64,000 nucleotides of DNA from RYN-230 sp963834705 (GCA_963834705.1 CAWICV010000013.1:310001-374000), one strand, 5' to 3'. Positions 9,270-20,046 are shown, numbered from the stretch's first letter. Notes: a model not told the origin generated them from the letters alone. Program-made: numbers and translations.

Positions 9270-9274
9270 CCCGG
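9244..9274. repeat. 13-bp tandem duplication at a convergent gene junction
   Basis: CCCGGCCAGCTAG occurs at 9244-9256 and 9257-9269, followed by a partial third CCCGG. The second copy supplies the TAG stop of the plus-strand gene (9267-9269) and, through the same CTAG, the TAG stop of the minus-strand STAS gene (9268-9266). Confidence 0.85.
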
Positions 9275-9676
9275 CTCGGCTACGGTCAGTCCGGGGACGG
9301 CGTCCCAGCCGATGATCTCTAGCACGTCCCGGAGCTGATCCGGGACCTTGTGCAGCACGACCGGCCGGCCGGTGCTCGCGCCGCCCGGGCTGGCCAGGCG
9401 CACGATCGCGCGCAGCCCGGCCAGGTCGCAGTAACCGACGTCGGCCATGTCGAGGTGCACCTCGGGCGGCGTGTCCGGAAGTTCCCGCAGCGCGCCGAGC
9501 AGCGCCGGATAGGTCGATTCGTCGATCTCCCCGGCGATGGCCAGGCCGGGCGGGTCCGCGGTACGGCTGATCCGCAGTACCCCGTCGTCGTACACAGCGT
9601 GGCTGGTGACTATCGCGGACCCACCTCCCCTCGCCGCAGGATCACGTCCGGTGTGGTCCGGGCAGCATACTGGCAC
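9266..9676 (-). CDS. STAS-domain protein (anti-sigma-antagonist-like), phospho-site serine absent
   Basis: A 136-residue protein with a single STAS domain (about residues 28-130) like SpoIIAA/RsbV, which bind anti-sigma kinases and are switched by serine phosphorylation. The usual DSSG-type loop reads YCDLAGL here, so the phosphorylatable serine is replaced by leucine. A close paralogue with the same loop lies at 18550-18936. The start is uncertain: ATG 9676 or an in-frame GTG at 9595 nearer the domain. It is downstream of the GH15 gene by 43 bases and probably co-transcribed with it. A fixed-state or light/redox-independent partner of the RsbW-like ATPase is inference. Confidence 0.8.
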   Translation of the reverse strand: MPVCCPDHTGRDPAARGGGSAIVTSHAVYDDGVLRISRTADPPGLAIAGEIDESTYPALLGALRELPDTPPEVHLDMADVGYCDLAGLRAIVRLASPGGASTGRPVVLHKVPDQLRDVLEIIGWDAVPGLTVAEPG

Positions 9677-9719
9677 TGCCTCAGACCGTGGTGAGCCTCT
9701 GCCCCAGTTGGAATATGGG

Positions 9720-11510
9720 CTACGCCGGTGCGGCGGGCGCGGGCCAGGGCCGGGTCAGCCGGGCCGCGGATTCGAACATGACCGCATGCACGAAGGCCTG
9801 CGGGAGGTTTCCGCGCAGCTGATGCTGGTGGGTGTCGAACTCCTCGGTGAACAGGGCCGGCGGCCCGCAGGCGGCCCGGTTCCGCTCGAACCAGCCGACC
9901 GCCTCGGCGGACTGGCCCTGCTGGTGCAGGGCCAGCGCCATCAGGAAGCCGCACAGCACGAACGCCCCTTCGGCCTTCTCCAGTGGCCGCTCGTCGTGCC
10001 GGAACCGGTACAGGTAGCCGTCCCGGGCCAGATCATCGGTGACCGCACGCAGTGTGGCCAGGGTGCGCGGATCACCGGCCGGAACGGCATCCCGGATCGC
10101 GGCCAGCAGCAGCGCGGCATCGACCCGATCATCATCCGGGGCGCGCTGCCACCGGCCGCTCGGGTGCACGCTGTCCGCGGCCACGTCGGCCAGGATGGTG
10201 TCGGCCAGCGTCTGCCACGCCGCGGCCTGGGGCGGCGCCGCTCCCGCCGTGGCGATGGCGCGCAGCCCGGCCACGCACATCAGCCGGGAGTGGGCCCAGT
10301 GCCGGTTGTCCAGCTCCCATACCCCGGCGTCGGGGTCACGCCACCGGGCCTCGATGGCGCGCACCGTCGCTTCCACTGCCTGCCAGTGCCCGCCCTCCAG
10401 GTGGTCATGGCCCGCCGCGGCCGCGAACAGTTGCAGGGCACCACCGAGAGCATCCAGCTGGAACTGCTGGTTGACCCAGTTCCCGGCCTTGTCCGAGCCA
10501 CCGGGGTAGCCGGCCAGCCTGCCCAGCGAGCGCTCGTCCGGCACCGGCCCGCGGCGCACCGTGTAGGCCGGCTTCAGCTCCGGCCCGTCGGCCAGCACCT
10601 GCTCGGCGACGAACGCGACCGCGTCGTCCAGCAGCCGGTGCGGCCCGTCGGCGGCCACCGCCTGGCCGGCGAAGCACTGGTCCCGGATCCACACGTACCG
10701 GTAGTCGTAGTTGCGGCTGGCCAGGGACCGTTCCGGCAGCGACATGGTGGCCGCCGCGACCATCCCCCCGCTGGCGCTGGTCAGCCCGGTGAGAACCGCG
10801 TAGCTGTGCCGGCTCTCCGCCGGGGCCAGGCTGGTGCCCAGCTTCGGCACGGCGGCCGCCCAGGCCCGCTCGGTGGCCTGCCACGTGGCCTTCGGGTCCG
10901 CGGGGCGGCGCGGGAGTGACTCGCTGGACAGCTCGAGCACCAGGTCGTGCTGCTGGCCGGCGTCCAGCGTCAGGATGAGCTCCAGCGCCCCATCGGGCCG
11001 GACCCGGGCGCCGGCCCCGCCGGACCAGCGCACCCGGAGCGGCCCGCTACGTGCGGTCCAGATACCCTGCGCGGACTTGAGCTGAGACATCCGGTACCGG
11101 CCGAAGCCGGCCCGCAGGTCCAGCACGACCTTGACCCGGGCCGGGCCGTCCACCGCCACCACCCGGCGGAGCAGCACCGCGGTGTCCGGGTCACCCGGGT
11201 AGGCCAGCGCCTCCCGGCATTCGGTGAAGCCGGTGCTGGTGACCCACCGGCTGCGCCAGATCAGCGTGCCGTCCTCGTAGTAGCCGCCCCAGACGAACCG
11301 GGTCCGGTCCGGGGTGATGGCATAGATACCGCGCCCGCCGATCAGGCAGCCGAACACCGCGTCGCTGTCCCACTGCGGCGCACACATCCAGGCCACGTCG
11401 CCGCGCGGGCCTACCACCGCGCCGCGCTCCCCGTCGGCCAGCAGCGCGTACTCACGCAGCACGTGCGGCGGGAAGTCCGCCGCCGCGCCGAGTCGCGGCG
11501 CCCTAGGCAC
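9720..11510 (-). CDS. GH15 glucoamylase/trehalase-like glycoside hydrolase
   Basis: A 596-residue cytosolic enzyme (no signal peptide) of the GH15 family, which releases glucose from alpha-glucans or, in mycobacterial and archaeal members, from trehalose. The N-terminal beta-sandwich (to about residue 220) precedes an (alpha/alpha)6 barrel starting at YDYRYVWIRDQ. The general acid is the Glu of GVWELDNRHW and the second catalytic Glu is in LFTEEFD; GNLPQAFVHAV is the usual closing motif. It overlaps the upstream GT4 gene by 8 bases, so the two are translationally coupled. With glgX-treYZ elsewhere in the window it fits storage-glucan/trehalose turnover; glucoamylase and trehalase cannot be told apart by eye. 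Confidence 0.87.
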   Translation of the reverse strand: MPRAPRLGAAADFPPHVLREYALLADGERGAVVGPRGDVAWMCAPQWDSDAVFGCLIGGRGIYAITPDRTRFVWGGYYEDGTLIWRSRWVTSTGFTECREALAYPGDPDTAVLLRRVVAVDGPARVKVVLDLRAGFGRYRMSQLKSAQGIWTARSGPLRVRWSGGAGARVRPDGALELILTLDAGQQHDLVLELSSESLPRRPADPKATWQATERAWAAAVPKLGTSLAPAESRHSYAVLTGLTSASGGMVAAATMSLPERSLASRNYDYRYVWIRDQCFAGQAVAADGPHRLLDDAVAFVAEQVLADGPELKPAYTVRRGPVPDERSLGRLAGYPGGSDKAGNWVNQQFQLDALGGALQLFAAAAGHDHLEGGHWQAVEATVRAIEARWRDPDAGVWELDNRHWAHSRLMCVAGLRAIATAGAAPPQAAAWQTLADTILADVAADSVHPSGRWQRAPDDDRVDAALLLAAIRDAVPAGDPRTLATLRAVTDDLARDGYLYRFRHDERPLEKAEGAFVLCGFLMALALHQQGQSAEAVGWFERNRAACGPPALFTEEFDTHQHQLRGNLPQAFVHAVMFESAARLTRPWPAPAAPA

Positions 11511-12747
11511 CGGCGGCTTCGGCCGGCTCCCCGGCCGCCCGGGCCGTGCGGTGCACGGCCGTCTCGTACACGGCCATCGTCTCCGTGCCGATCCGCTCCC
11601 AGGAGTACCGGTCCCGGGCGCGGCTGGCCGCGGCGATGGCCATGCCCTCGCGCAGCGGGCTGGCCAGCAGCTGGCGGATCCGGCGGGCCAGCGGGGCCGG
11701 CTGAGTGCCGGCCATCAGGTAGCCGGTGGTCCCGTCGAGCACGGCATCCCGGTGCGCGCTGGTGCCGATGGCGATGACCGGCACGCCGCAGGCCATCGCC
11801 TCGATCGTCACCCGGGCCAGCGGCTCGCCCGGGCTGAGGTTCAGCAGTAGGTCCGCCGAGCGCATCAGGGCCGGCATGCCAGCCCGGGTGAGCTGGCCAG
11901 CAATGGTCACCCGGTCGGCCACGCCCAGCTGGCCGGCCAGCTTGCTGAGCGCCTGCTGGCCCGGGTCATCGGCCAGCGCGGCGACGGGCGGCCCGCCCGC
12001 GATGAACAGCTCGGCGCCCGGCACGGCGGTCAGCGCGTGCAGCGCGGCGGCCGGGCCGCGGTCCGCGGCCAGGCTGGTCACCACCATCAGCACCCGGGGC
12101 CGGTCGCCCCGGTCCGCGGCCGGCCCGTCCGGCTGGAACAGGCCGGTGTCCACGCCGGGCGGCACCACCCGGATGGCGGCCTGTGGCACGCCGAGCCGGG
12201 CCAGCGTAGTGCTGTCCGCCGACGCGCCGACCAGCACGGCCTGGGCGCTGCGGGCCAGGGCCAGCTCCAGCCGGGCCCGCCGGGCGCCCGCATGGGGGCC
12301 GTCCTGCACGGCCAGCGAGTAGAACGTCTGCACCTGCGGCAGGCTCAGCGCGCGGCCGCTGGCCTGCGCGGCCAGGCCAGCCGCCCAGGAATGCGCGTGG
12401 ACCAGATCTGGCGGGCTGTCCTGCCAGCGGGCCGCGAGCTGGTCGGCCAGCTCCCGGATGCGCAGCGCGGTCAGGTCGCGGTCGCCAGTACCGCCGCTGG
12501 CCGGTTCCGCCGCCTGGACGCTCAGCGGCTCCAGCACGGCGCCTGGGCACAGCTTGCTGCGCCGCGGCCGGGCCGCCGGGCCCGCCCGGCCGGCCGGGAC
12601 CGGCATCCCGGCGTACATCGTGACCTGCGCGCCCAGCCCGGCCAGGGCGATAGCCAGGGCGCCCAGACCGGCGCCTGAGGCGGCCGGGTAGACGTCCTCC
12701 GCGGCAGCCAGCGGGCTGGCATGGTCGGTGATCAGGGCGACTCGCAT
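11503..12747 (-). CDS. GT4-family glycosyltransferase
   Basis: A 414-residue GT-B fold enzyme transferring a sugar from an NDP-sugar donor. The N-terminal Rossmann half holds DLVHAHSW; the C-terminal half holds VVPPGVDTGLF and the EPLARVTIEAMACG segment, the E-x7-E motif that binds the donor. The start ATG 12747 is preceded by GGAGG. It resembles glycogen synthase-like or phosphatidylinositol mannosyl-type GT4 enzymes; its overlap with the GH15 gene suggests alpha-glucan or trehalose-glycan metabolism, but the acceptor is unknown. Confidence 0.85.
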   Translation of the reverse strand: MRVALITDHASPLAAAEDVYPAASGAGLGALAIALAGLGAQVTMYAGMPVPAGRAGPAARPRRSKLCPGAVLEPLSVQAAEPASGGTGDRDLTALRIRELADQLAARWQDSPPDLVHAHSWAAGLAAQASGRALSLPQVQTFYSLAVQDGPHAGARRARLELALARSAQAVLVGASADSTTLARLGVPQAAIRVVPPGVDTGLFQPDGPAADRGDRPRVLMVVTSLAADRGPAAALHALTAVPGAELFIAGGPPVAALADDPGQQALSKLAGQLGVADRVTIAGQLTRAGMPALMRSADLLLNLSPGEPLARVTIEAMACGVPVIAIGTSAHRDAVLDGTTGYLMAGTQPAPLARRIRQLLASPLREGMAIAAASRARDRYSWERIGTETMAVYETAVHRTARAAGEPAEAAGA

Positions 12748-13152
12748 GGGGTACAGTCCTCCGGCTCGCCCGATGGGTCAGCCCGCTTTCGCTGCCCGCC
12801 ACGCTGACCGGTAAACGCCCTGGCCGCACCTAGGCCGGCACCCAGGCGGACCTGTGTAGGCCGCCGCACCGTGGGTAGTCCGGCGGCACGGATGACGCAG
12901 GTAAGCCCGGCTGAGCAGGAAGGGGGACAGGCCCGCGCTGATAAGCTCCATCCCGCTCTCCACGGACAGGCGGACGGCGCTGGGCCGCATTGCCGGCAGC
13001 AGGAACAGTTTGGCTGCGGAAAAGTGTGAACCGGCTAGGGCGGGTAGCCGGACCATGGTGCCGCGCAGAAACCGGGAGGTGACGCGTGCTGGCTTGGGCT
13101 CGGTGGCGGTTGCGTGGCGGCACGCGGCGTGCTGGCCGGGCGGTGATTCCGG
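12748..13152. other. 405-bp intergenic region without a supported gene
   Basis: This stretch separates the leftward GT4 unit from the rightward MarR gene and should hold both promoters. A minus-strand frame at 12778-13185 is open but has no ribosome-binding site or recognisable domain. A hairpin with 7-bp arms (CCGGCTA/TAGCCGG) lies at 13032-13052. I see no riboswitch or sRNA signature I can support. Confidence 0.5.
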
Positions 13153-13602
13153 ATGGGTGCTGACATGATCGGGGGAGCCGGGCACAGCAAGCTCGATGCG
13201 GGTTCGGCGGAACGTGGTCTCACCGCGCTGGTCGAGGCGGCCGAGCGGGCCGTGGAGAAGATCAGCTCATCGGTTCCCCCCGCTCAGCTGCGCGCGCTGC
13301 TGATCATCGACCGGGTGGGCAGCCTCAACCTGAATAAGCTGGCCGCCCAGGTCGGTGCGTCGGCCTCAGCCACCAGCAGGCTGTGCGACCGGATGGAAGT
13401 AGCCGGCCTGCTGACCAGGGACCGGGCCGTGGGCAGCCGCCGGGAAATCGTGCTGCTGCTCACCGAGTCCGGACGCCGGCTGGCGGAGTGGGTCCGCGAG
13501 CAGCGCCGTGCCGCGCTCGGCGAACTGCTCCAGGCGATGAGCCCGGAGGGTCGCGAGGCGCTGGTGCGCGGCCTGGGCGAGCTGGCCGCCCAGGCTGGTT
13601 AA
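13153..13602 (+). CDS. MarR-family transcriptional regulator
   Basis: A 149-residue winged-helix regulator. After about 35 residues the segment from LRALLIIDRVG through NLNKLAAQVGASASATSRLCDRM forms the helix-turn-helix, and GSRREIVLLLTESGRRL forms the wing. MarR proteins act as dimers and release DNA on binding phenolic or oxidant ligands. Start ATG 13153 is one of several candidates; another ATG is at 13165. It lies upstream of the sigma factor gene on the same strand, 162 bases away, and could influence it, but no paired operator was identified. Ligand unknown. Confidence 0.82.
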   Translation: MGADMIGGAGHSKLDAGSAERGLTALVEAAERAVEKISSSVPPAQLRALLIIDRVGSLNLNKLAAQVGASASATSRLCDRMEVAGLLTRDRAVGSRREIVLLLTESGRRLAEWVREQRRAALGELLQAMSPEGREALVRGLGELAAQAG

Positions 13603-13714
13603 TTACGTATCCCTGGCCTAGCCGAATCCCCAGCCGGCCTGGCTGGCTGAAACTGGCTCCTAAACAGCGGAAACGGCCGTACCGGCCCGTTCGCTTGATG
13701 TCCTCAAATTTTTT

Positions 13715-13739
13715 CCGCGTGGAAATACTTGTCACGCGG
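13715..13739. promoter_or_regulatory. Inverted repeat upstream of the sigma factor gene
   Basis: CCGCGTG (13715-13721) and CACGCGG (13733-13739) form 7-bp arms around an 11-base spacer, preceded by a T-tract that is unusual in this high-GC region. It sits 26 bases before the sigma factor ATG and could be an operator, perhaps for the adjacent MarR protein. Confidence 0.4.
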
Positions 13740-13764
13740 ACGACGACCGTGGCACTCTTTCCCC

Positions 13765-14622
13765 ATGGAAACATTTGCAGTCCACGGCGGGATCGCCGAG
13801 CACACCGATGCGGACCTGCGCCCGGCCCGGTCCGGGGGCCTGGAGCAGTGCTCAGACGACGAACTGCTCGGCATGATCCGGTCGGAGCCGCAGGGCAGCG
13901 CCCAGCGGTCGGCCGCATGTGAGGTGCTGGTGAACCGGTACCGGACCCTGGTCCGGTCCTGTGCCAACCGGTACCGCCGCAGCCCCGAGGCGCCCGAGGA
14001 CCTGATGCAGGTCGGGTACGTGGGCTTGCTCAAGGCGATCAACAACTTCGACCCGCAGGTCGGCCGGAGCCTGGCCGCCTACGCACAGCCGTGTATCACC
14101 GGCGAGATCAAGCGGTACTTCCGGGACAAGCGGTGGCAGGTGCACGTGGAGCGGCCGCTGCAGGAACGACTGCTCGAACTCCGCGAGGGAATCCGCCAGC
14201 TCACCCAGCAGTTCGGCCGCCTGCCGAGCGACGCCGAACTGGCCAGCCACCTCGGCTTCACCGAGGCCGAGGTGCGCGAGGCGCGCAGCGTGGACCTGCT
14301 GCTGCAGCCGGCCTCGCTGGACGCGCCGCTGGCCGGGCAGCCGGAGACGGCCAGCCTGGCCGATCTGCTCGGCGACGAGGACCCGCAACTGGAGCACACC
14401 CTGTCCATGCAGGCGCTGGCCGTGCACTGGGATGAGCTGCCCCGCCGCGAGCAGCGCATCCTGCTGATGCGGTTCTACGGCGACATGACCCAGGCCGAGA
14501 TCGGCAAGTCGCTGGGCATCTCCCAGATGCACGTGTCCCGGCTGCTGGCGCACGCCCTGAGCTACCTCCGGGAGCGCATCATGGCCGAGCCGGAGGCGAA
14601 GACCACCGGGATGGCGGCCTGA
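13765..14622 (+). CDS. RNA polymerase sigma factor, SigB/SigF/SigG family
   Basis: A 285-residue group 3 sigma factor of the stress/sporulation type. Region 2 is seen at VNRYRTLVRSCANRYRR and EDLMQVGYVGLLKAI (about 65-110), region 3 at about 140-190 (LPSDAELASHLGF), and region 4 with helix-turn-helix TQAEIGKSLGISQMHVSRLL near residues 250-272. Such factors are held by RsbW-like ATPase anti-sigma factors and freed by STAS antagonists and PP2C phosphatases; the window encodes all three kinds (STAS at 9266 and 18550, PP2C at 15190, ATPase at 37874), though pairing is inference. ATG 13765 is chosen over an earlier in-frame GTG at 13729. Confidence 0.9.
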   Translation: METFAVHGGIAEHTDADLRPARSGGLEQCSDDELLGMIRSEPQGSAQRSAACEVLVNRYRTLVRSCANRYRRSPEAPEDLMQVGYVGLLKAINNFDPQVGRSLAAYAQPCITGEIKRYFRDKRWQVHVERPLQERLLELREGIRQLTQQFGRLPSDAELASHLGFTEAEVREARSVDLLLQPASLDAPLAGQPETASLADLLGDEDPQLEHTLSMQALAVHWDELPRREQRILLMRFYGDMTQAEIGKSLGISQMHVSRLLAHALSYLRERIMAEPEAKTTGMAA

Positions 14623-14680
14623 GCCGGCTGCGGTCCGGCGGGCTGGATTTCCCCGGATCCTGCCCGCCGGGCTGACCTGG

Positions 14681-14914
14681 ATGGACCGGGGCGCCTGCCG
14701 GTCGGCGGAGCCGGAGCTGTTCTTCCCGGTCTCCGCGGCCGGGCCTGCGGTACCCCAGGTGGCGGCCAAGGCGGTCTGCCGGGGCTGCCCGGTGCGCGCC
14801 GCGTGCCTGCATTACGCCATGGAGCCGGCCCAGGATCACGGCATCTGGGGCGGCACCACGGAGGAGGAGCGGCGGCTGGCCCGCCGCGGCCAGACGGCGC
14901 GGCTGGCCGGCTGA
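14681..14914 (+). CDS. WhiB-like iron-sulfur regulator
   Basis: A 77-residue Wbl protein. The four cluster cysteines are C6, C33, C36 and C42 (C-x2-C-x5-C spacing in the last three), followed by the conserved GIWGGTTEEERR turn and a basic tail (RRLARRGQTAR) for DNA contact. Wbl proteins carry a 4Fe-4S cluster and bind region 4 of a principal sigma factor to modulate transcription. The protein is short at the N-terminus because C6 lies very near the ATG; no in-frame alternative start was found upstream. It follows the sigma factor gene by 58 bases. The subfamily cannot be assigned. Confidence 0.88.
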   Translation: MDRGACRSAEPELFFPVSAAGPAVPQVAAKAVCRGCPVRAACLHYAMEPAQDHGIWGGTTEEERRLARRGQTARLAG

Positions 14915-14961
14915 ACCAGCACCAGGCGGTGCGGTCTGTCCGGGCCGCGCCGCTTCGCTAT

Positions 14962-15049
14962 GTTTCGGCCGCGGGAAACGTGGAACATGGCAGCGGCGGG
15001 CTTCTCCCGCGTGCGGCTGGTCGCGGTTTCATTCCGGCTGCGCCGAAAC
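14962..15049 (+). promoter_or_regulatory. Two GTTTC...GAAAC inverted repeats upstream of the PP2C gene
   Basis: In the 275-bp gap before the phosphatase gene, GTTTC/GAAAC pairs occur at 14962-14979 (8-base spacer) and 15026-15049 (14-base spacer). The same half-sites in the same order suggest an operator pair or overlapping promoters, but the spacing differs. Nothing else is recognisable in the gap apart from a distant GGAGGAG near 15149. Confidence 0.3.
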
Positions 15050-15189
15050 AGCGACAGGCCAGTAGATATGGCCGATTATTGTGTCGCCAGATTTTGTCGC
15101 CAGGCCAGGCCACGGCCTGGGTCCCGCCGGGTAGGTGGTCAGTCAGCTGGAGGAGCGGGTTCGTTGGGTGCACGTCACGTGGGTGGGCG

Positions 15190-16445
15190 GTGACCGTGTC
15201 GGCCCGGCCTGGCCGGCCGGTCCCGCACCGGCCCGCAGAACCACCCGCCGACGGCAGCGGCGCCGACCGGGACAGCCCGGAATGGCTCGGCGAGCCGGAG
15301 ACGGTGCTGCTGGTCGAGGATGACGCGGGGGACGCGCTGCTGGTCGAGGAGCTGCTCGCCGATAGCGGCATGCGGGCCTCGCTGACCTGGGTGCGCTCGC
15401 TGGCCGAGGCCAAGGAGGTGGCCGCCCGCGGGCCGGCCCCGGGCTGCGTGCTGCTTGACCTGCACCTGCCCGATGTGCAGGGCATCGAGGCGGTCACCCA
15501 GCTGCTGGCGGCCGCGCCGAGCGCCCCGGTGGTGGTGCTCACCGGGCTGGCCGAGGAGAGCGCCGGACTGGCTGCGGTCGCGGCCGGCGCCCAGGACTAC
15601 CTGATCAAGGGGCAGGCTCCGCCAGATGTTGTCGGCCGCGCCATCCGGTACGCCGCGCAGCGCAAGCAGGTCGAGCAGGCATCCGCGGAGCTGCAGGTCA
15701 GCGCGCTGCGCGCGGAGGAGAACGCGCGGCTGGAACGGGCCCTGCTGCCCACCCCGCTGATCCGCACCGGCGATCTCGACGTGGTGACCCGGTACCGCCC
15801 GGGCCGGGCCCACGCGCTGCTCGGCGGCGACTTCTACGACGTCGTGGAGACCTCGGATGGCACCGTGCACGCGGTCATCGGCGATGTCTGCGGGCACGGG
15901 GTGGCCGAGGCGGCGCTCGGTGTCTGCCTCCGGGTGGCCTGGCGCTCGCTGGTCCTGGCCGGGGCCACGCCGCTGGCCATGATGCGGCTGCTGGAGCAGT
16001 TGCTGATGGCCGAGCGGGAGGATGAATACGTCTTCGCCACCCTGACCCATCTCGCCTTCAGCGCCGACCGCGAGCATGTCCGGCTGATCCGGGCCGGGCA
16101 TCCGGGCCTGCTGCTGCGCAGCCACGCCGGTGTCGAGCTGGTCGAGGGGGCGGCCGGCCCCGCGGTCGGCCTGGTGCCCAGCCCGCAGTGGACCGAGACC
16201 GAGCTGACCCTGCCGCCCGGGGCGGCCCTGGTGCTGTTCACCGACGGGCTGTTCGAGGGCCGGACCGGGCCGGGCAGCGAGCGGCTCGGCGAGCATGGCC
16301 TGGTCGGCGTGGCCGCCAGCCTGGCCGCGCTGCCGCCGGCCGCGTTCGTGGACACCCTGCTGGAACGGACCGAGACGGTGGCCGGGCAGTACGGCGGCCT
16401 GGCCGACGATGTGGCCATCGTCCATCTGGGCTGGAAGGCGCCGTG

Positions 16446-16449
<4 letters not shown>
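15190..16449 (+). CDS. Response regulator with PP2C (SpoIIE/RsbU-type) phosphatase output
   Basis: A 419-residue protein with an N-terminal receiver domain (about 35-155; phospho-acceptor D90 in LLDLHLPD, conserved Lys in YLIKG) joined by a coiled linker to a SpoIIE-like PP2C phosphatase (about 180-415; GGDFYDV, GDVCGHG and DGLFEGR metal-binding motifs). It probably dephosphorylates STAS-type antagonists when its receiver is phosphorylated, linking two-component and partner-switching signalling. Its stop overlaps the histidine kinase start (GTGA), so that kinase is the likely input. The GTG at 15190 is the best available start in frame, but ribosome-binding support is weak. Confidence 0.88.
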
Positions 16450-18070
<1,621 letters not shown>

Positions 18071-18074
<4 letters not shown>

Positions 18075-18514
18075 TGATGTCCGAGCTGAGGCCGATCGAG
18101 GTGCTGCTCGTCGAGGATGACCCCGGCGACGAGCTGATGACCCGGGAGGCGTTCGAGGACAACAAGATCGGTAACCGGCTGCACGTCGCGCACGACGGCG
18201 AAGAGGCGCTGAATTTCCTGTACCGGCGTGGCGAGCACACCGAGGCTCCCCGGGTCGACCTGGTGCTGCTCGACCTCAACCTGCCCAAGTACGACGGCCG
18301 GCAGATCCTGGAGCAGATCAAGTCGGACCCAGACCTGTCCCACGTGCCGGTGGTGATCCTGACCACGTCCTCGTCCGAGGAGGACATCCTGCGCAGCTAC
18401 CGGCTGCACGCGAACGCGTACGTGACCAAGCCGGTGGACGTCAGCCAGTTCATCTCCGCGGTACGCCAGATAGACGAGTTCTTCGTCTCGGTGGTCCGGC
18501 TGCCGCGCCGGTAG
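18071..18514 (+). CDS. Single-domain response regulator (Rcp1-like receiver)
   Basis: A 147-residue stand-alone receiver. VEDDPGDELM holds the acidic pocket (D16, D17), D68 in LLDLNLP is the phosphorylation site, TTSSSEED gives the conserved Thr/Ser, and TKPVD gives the Lys. There is no output domain. Family members paired with CHASE3/phytochrome-type kinases shuttle phosphate or act by protein contact. Its ATG overlaps the kinase stop (ATGA at 18071-18074), so it is very likely the kinase's first target, competing with or feeding the receiver-phosphatase. Confidence 0.92.
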
Positions 18515-18549
18515 CCACACCGCTAGCCAGCACCGGTGGCCAGCACCGC

Positions 18550-18936
18550 TCAGCTGTCGGCCAGGGTCAGCCGGGCGGCGGCGTCCCAGCCCACGATGTG
18601 CAGCACGGTGCGCAGCGGATCTGATACCTGGTGCAGCACCACATGCTCGACCGCGCCGCCCCCAGCGGCCCGGTCCGGGCTGGCCAGCCGCACGATCGCG
18701 CGCAGCCCAGCCAGGTCGCAATAGTCCAGGCTGGCCAGGTCCAGGTGTACCTCGTCATGGTGTGCCGCGGCCCCGGTGAGCGCGGCGACCAGCCCGGGAT
18801 AGCTGGATTCGTCCACCTCGCCGGCCAGCACCATGATGGGCGGCTCGCCGCTGCGCCAGGTGATCCGCAGCGTTCCGTCGTCAAGGACCAGGCCGCTGCC
18901 GCGGCCCGGCTCGCCCGGCGTGCGGTGCTCGCCCAC
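18550..18936 (-). CDS. STAS-domain protein, paralogue of the one at 9266
   Basis: A 128-residue single STAS-domain protein. The sequence from GEVDESSYPGL to YCDLAGLRAIVRLASP is nearly the same as in the protein at 9266-9676, including loss of the phosphorylatable serine in the loop (YCDLAGL). It converges on the kinase operon and lies last in a leftward series of five genes. Shared features (an N-terminal DDGxLRI segment and a C-terminal GWDAxxxLTxA segment) point to duplication of one ancestor. A partner-switching or sequestering role is inference; no catalytic motif is present. Confidence 0.8.
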   Translation of the reverse strand: MGEHRTPGEPGRGSGLVLDDGTLRITWRSGEPPIMVLAGEVDESSYPGLVAALTGAAAHHDEVHLDLASLDYCDLAGLRAIVRLASPDRAAGGGAVEHVVLHQVSDPLRTVLHIVGWDAAARLTLADS

Positions 18937-18973
18937 CGCCGCATCCTATCCGCCCGCCCGCGGCCCGCGCTGG

Positions 18974-20008
18974 TCAGCCGCGGCCGGTCAGTTCGCCCAG
19001 GGTGCGCCGCACTGCGCCCAGGCCGCCGTCGCGTGGTGCCTTGAGCCACACGTAGGCGCCCGCACCAGCCGGGATGGGCAGCCAGAAGTTGACCAGCCGC
19101 CAGCCCAGCACGCCCAGCGTGGCCACGCTCCGGGTCAGCCCGAAGCTGACCAGCAGCACCGGGGTGACCGAATCGATGACGCCGAGGCCGGCCGGGCTGA
19201 CTGGGATGGCGCCCAGCACGTTGGCGATGCCGTATGCGGCGAACAGCTCAACCGGGTGGACGAAACTGCCGAATGCCGCGACGAAGCACCACAGCGACGC
19301 GGCGTCGAGCAGCCAGTTGAGCGAGGCCCAGGTCAGCGCCCAGACCAGGACCCGCCGGTCGGTCGCGAGCTGGCGCAGCGAGTCGCTGGCCTGCAGCACG
19401 ATCTTCTCCAGCCGCTCGCCGCCGACCCGGGGGATCTTGTCGCCGACGGCGCGCAGGATGCGTGCGGCCCGGGCGCCGCCGCGAGTGAACGCGATGACCA
19501 GCGCGGCGAACCCGGCCAGCAGTACCGCGCCGACGATGGCCACCGTCCCATACAGCGGGCGGAAGCCGGCCAGCGCGATGGAGATCACCAGGGCCATCCA
19601 GAGCAGCACATTCAGCACGACCGTGGAGCCCATGCCTTTGGTCGCCATCATCACGCCGACGTCGGTGCCGTGCACGCCTTCCGAGGTGAACAGCTGGTAG
19701 CCGACGCCGGCGCTGCCGATCGTGCCGGCCGGGATGACGTGCGCGACCGCCGCGGCGGACAGATCGATGCCGAACAGCCGGCCGATGCCGGGGCGGCCCT
19801 CGGCGGGCAGCAGGACCCGGGTCAGCAGGGCGTAGCAGAACAGCGAGGCGGCCTCGAGCAGCACCCCCGCTATCGTCCACAGCACGCCGATCCGGCCCAG
19901 CAGGTACAGGTCCTTGCTCGCGCCGACCAGTTCCGGGATGACCAGGTACTCGACGATCAGCGCGAGGATGAACAGCAGCACTAGCTTCCGTACCGGCCGC
20001 CGCTTCAC
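18974..20008 (-). CDS. UPF0104 / lysylphosphatidylglycerol synthase TM-region protein
   Basis: A 344-residue integral membrane protein with about eight hydrophobic segments, matching the flippase-like membrane module of MprF and AglD (UPF0104). Motifs include HVIPAGTIGSAGVGYQL near residues 85-105 and PVSPAGLGVID near 265. The soluble aminoacyl-transferase half of MprF is absent, so it is a stand-alone membrane module, possibly moving a lipid or lipid-linked substrate. The start GTG 20008 is tentative. It follows the AI-2E gene by 38 bases in the same direction. Confidence 0.82.
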   Translation of the reverse strand: MKRRPVRKLVLLFILALIVEYLVIPELVGASKDLYLLGRIGVLWTIAGVLLEAASLFCYALLTRVLLPAEGRPGIGRLFGIDLSAAAVAHVIPAGTIGSAGVGYQLFTSEGVHGTDVGVMMATKGMGSTVVLNVLLWMALVISIALAGFRPLYGTVAIVGAVLLAGFAALVIAFTRGGARAARILRAVGDKIPRVGGERLEKIVLQASDSLRQLATDRRVLVWALTWASLNWLLDAASLWCFVAAFGSFVHPVELFAAYGIANVLGAIPVSPAGLGVIDSVTPVLLVSFGLTRSVATLGVLGWRLVNFWLPIPAGAGAYVWLKAPRDGGLGAVRRTLGELTGRG

Positions 20009-20046
20009 CCGGTCCCACAGCGACGGCCGGGGCGCCTGTTCCCCGG

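Noticed and set aside
12778..13185. 135-codon minus-strand frame in the 405-bp gap before the MarR gene
   Set aside because: No ribosome-binding site, odd composition, no recognisable motif, and it overlaps the MarR start region.
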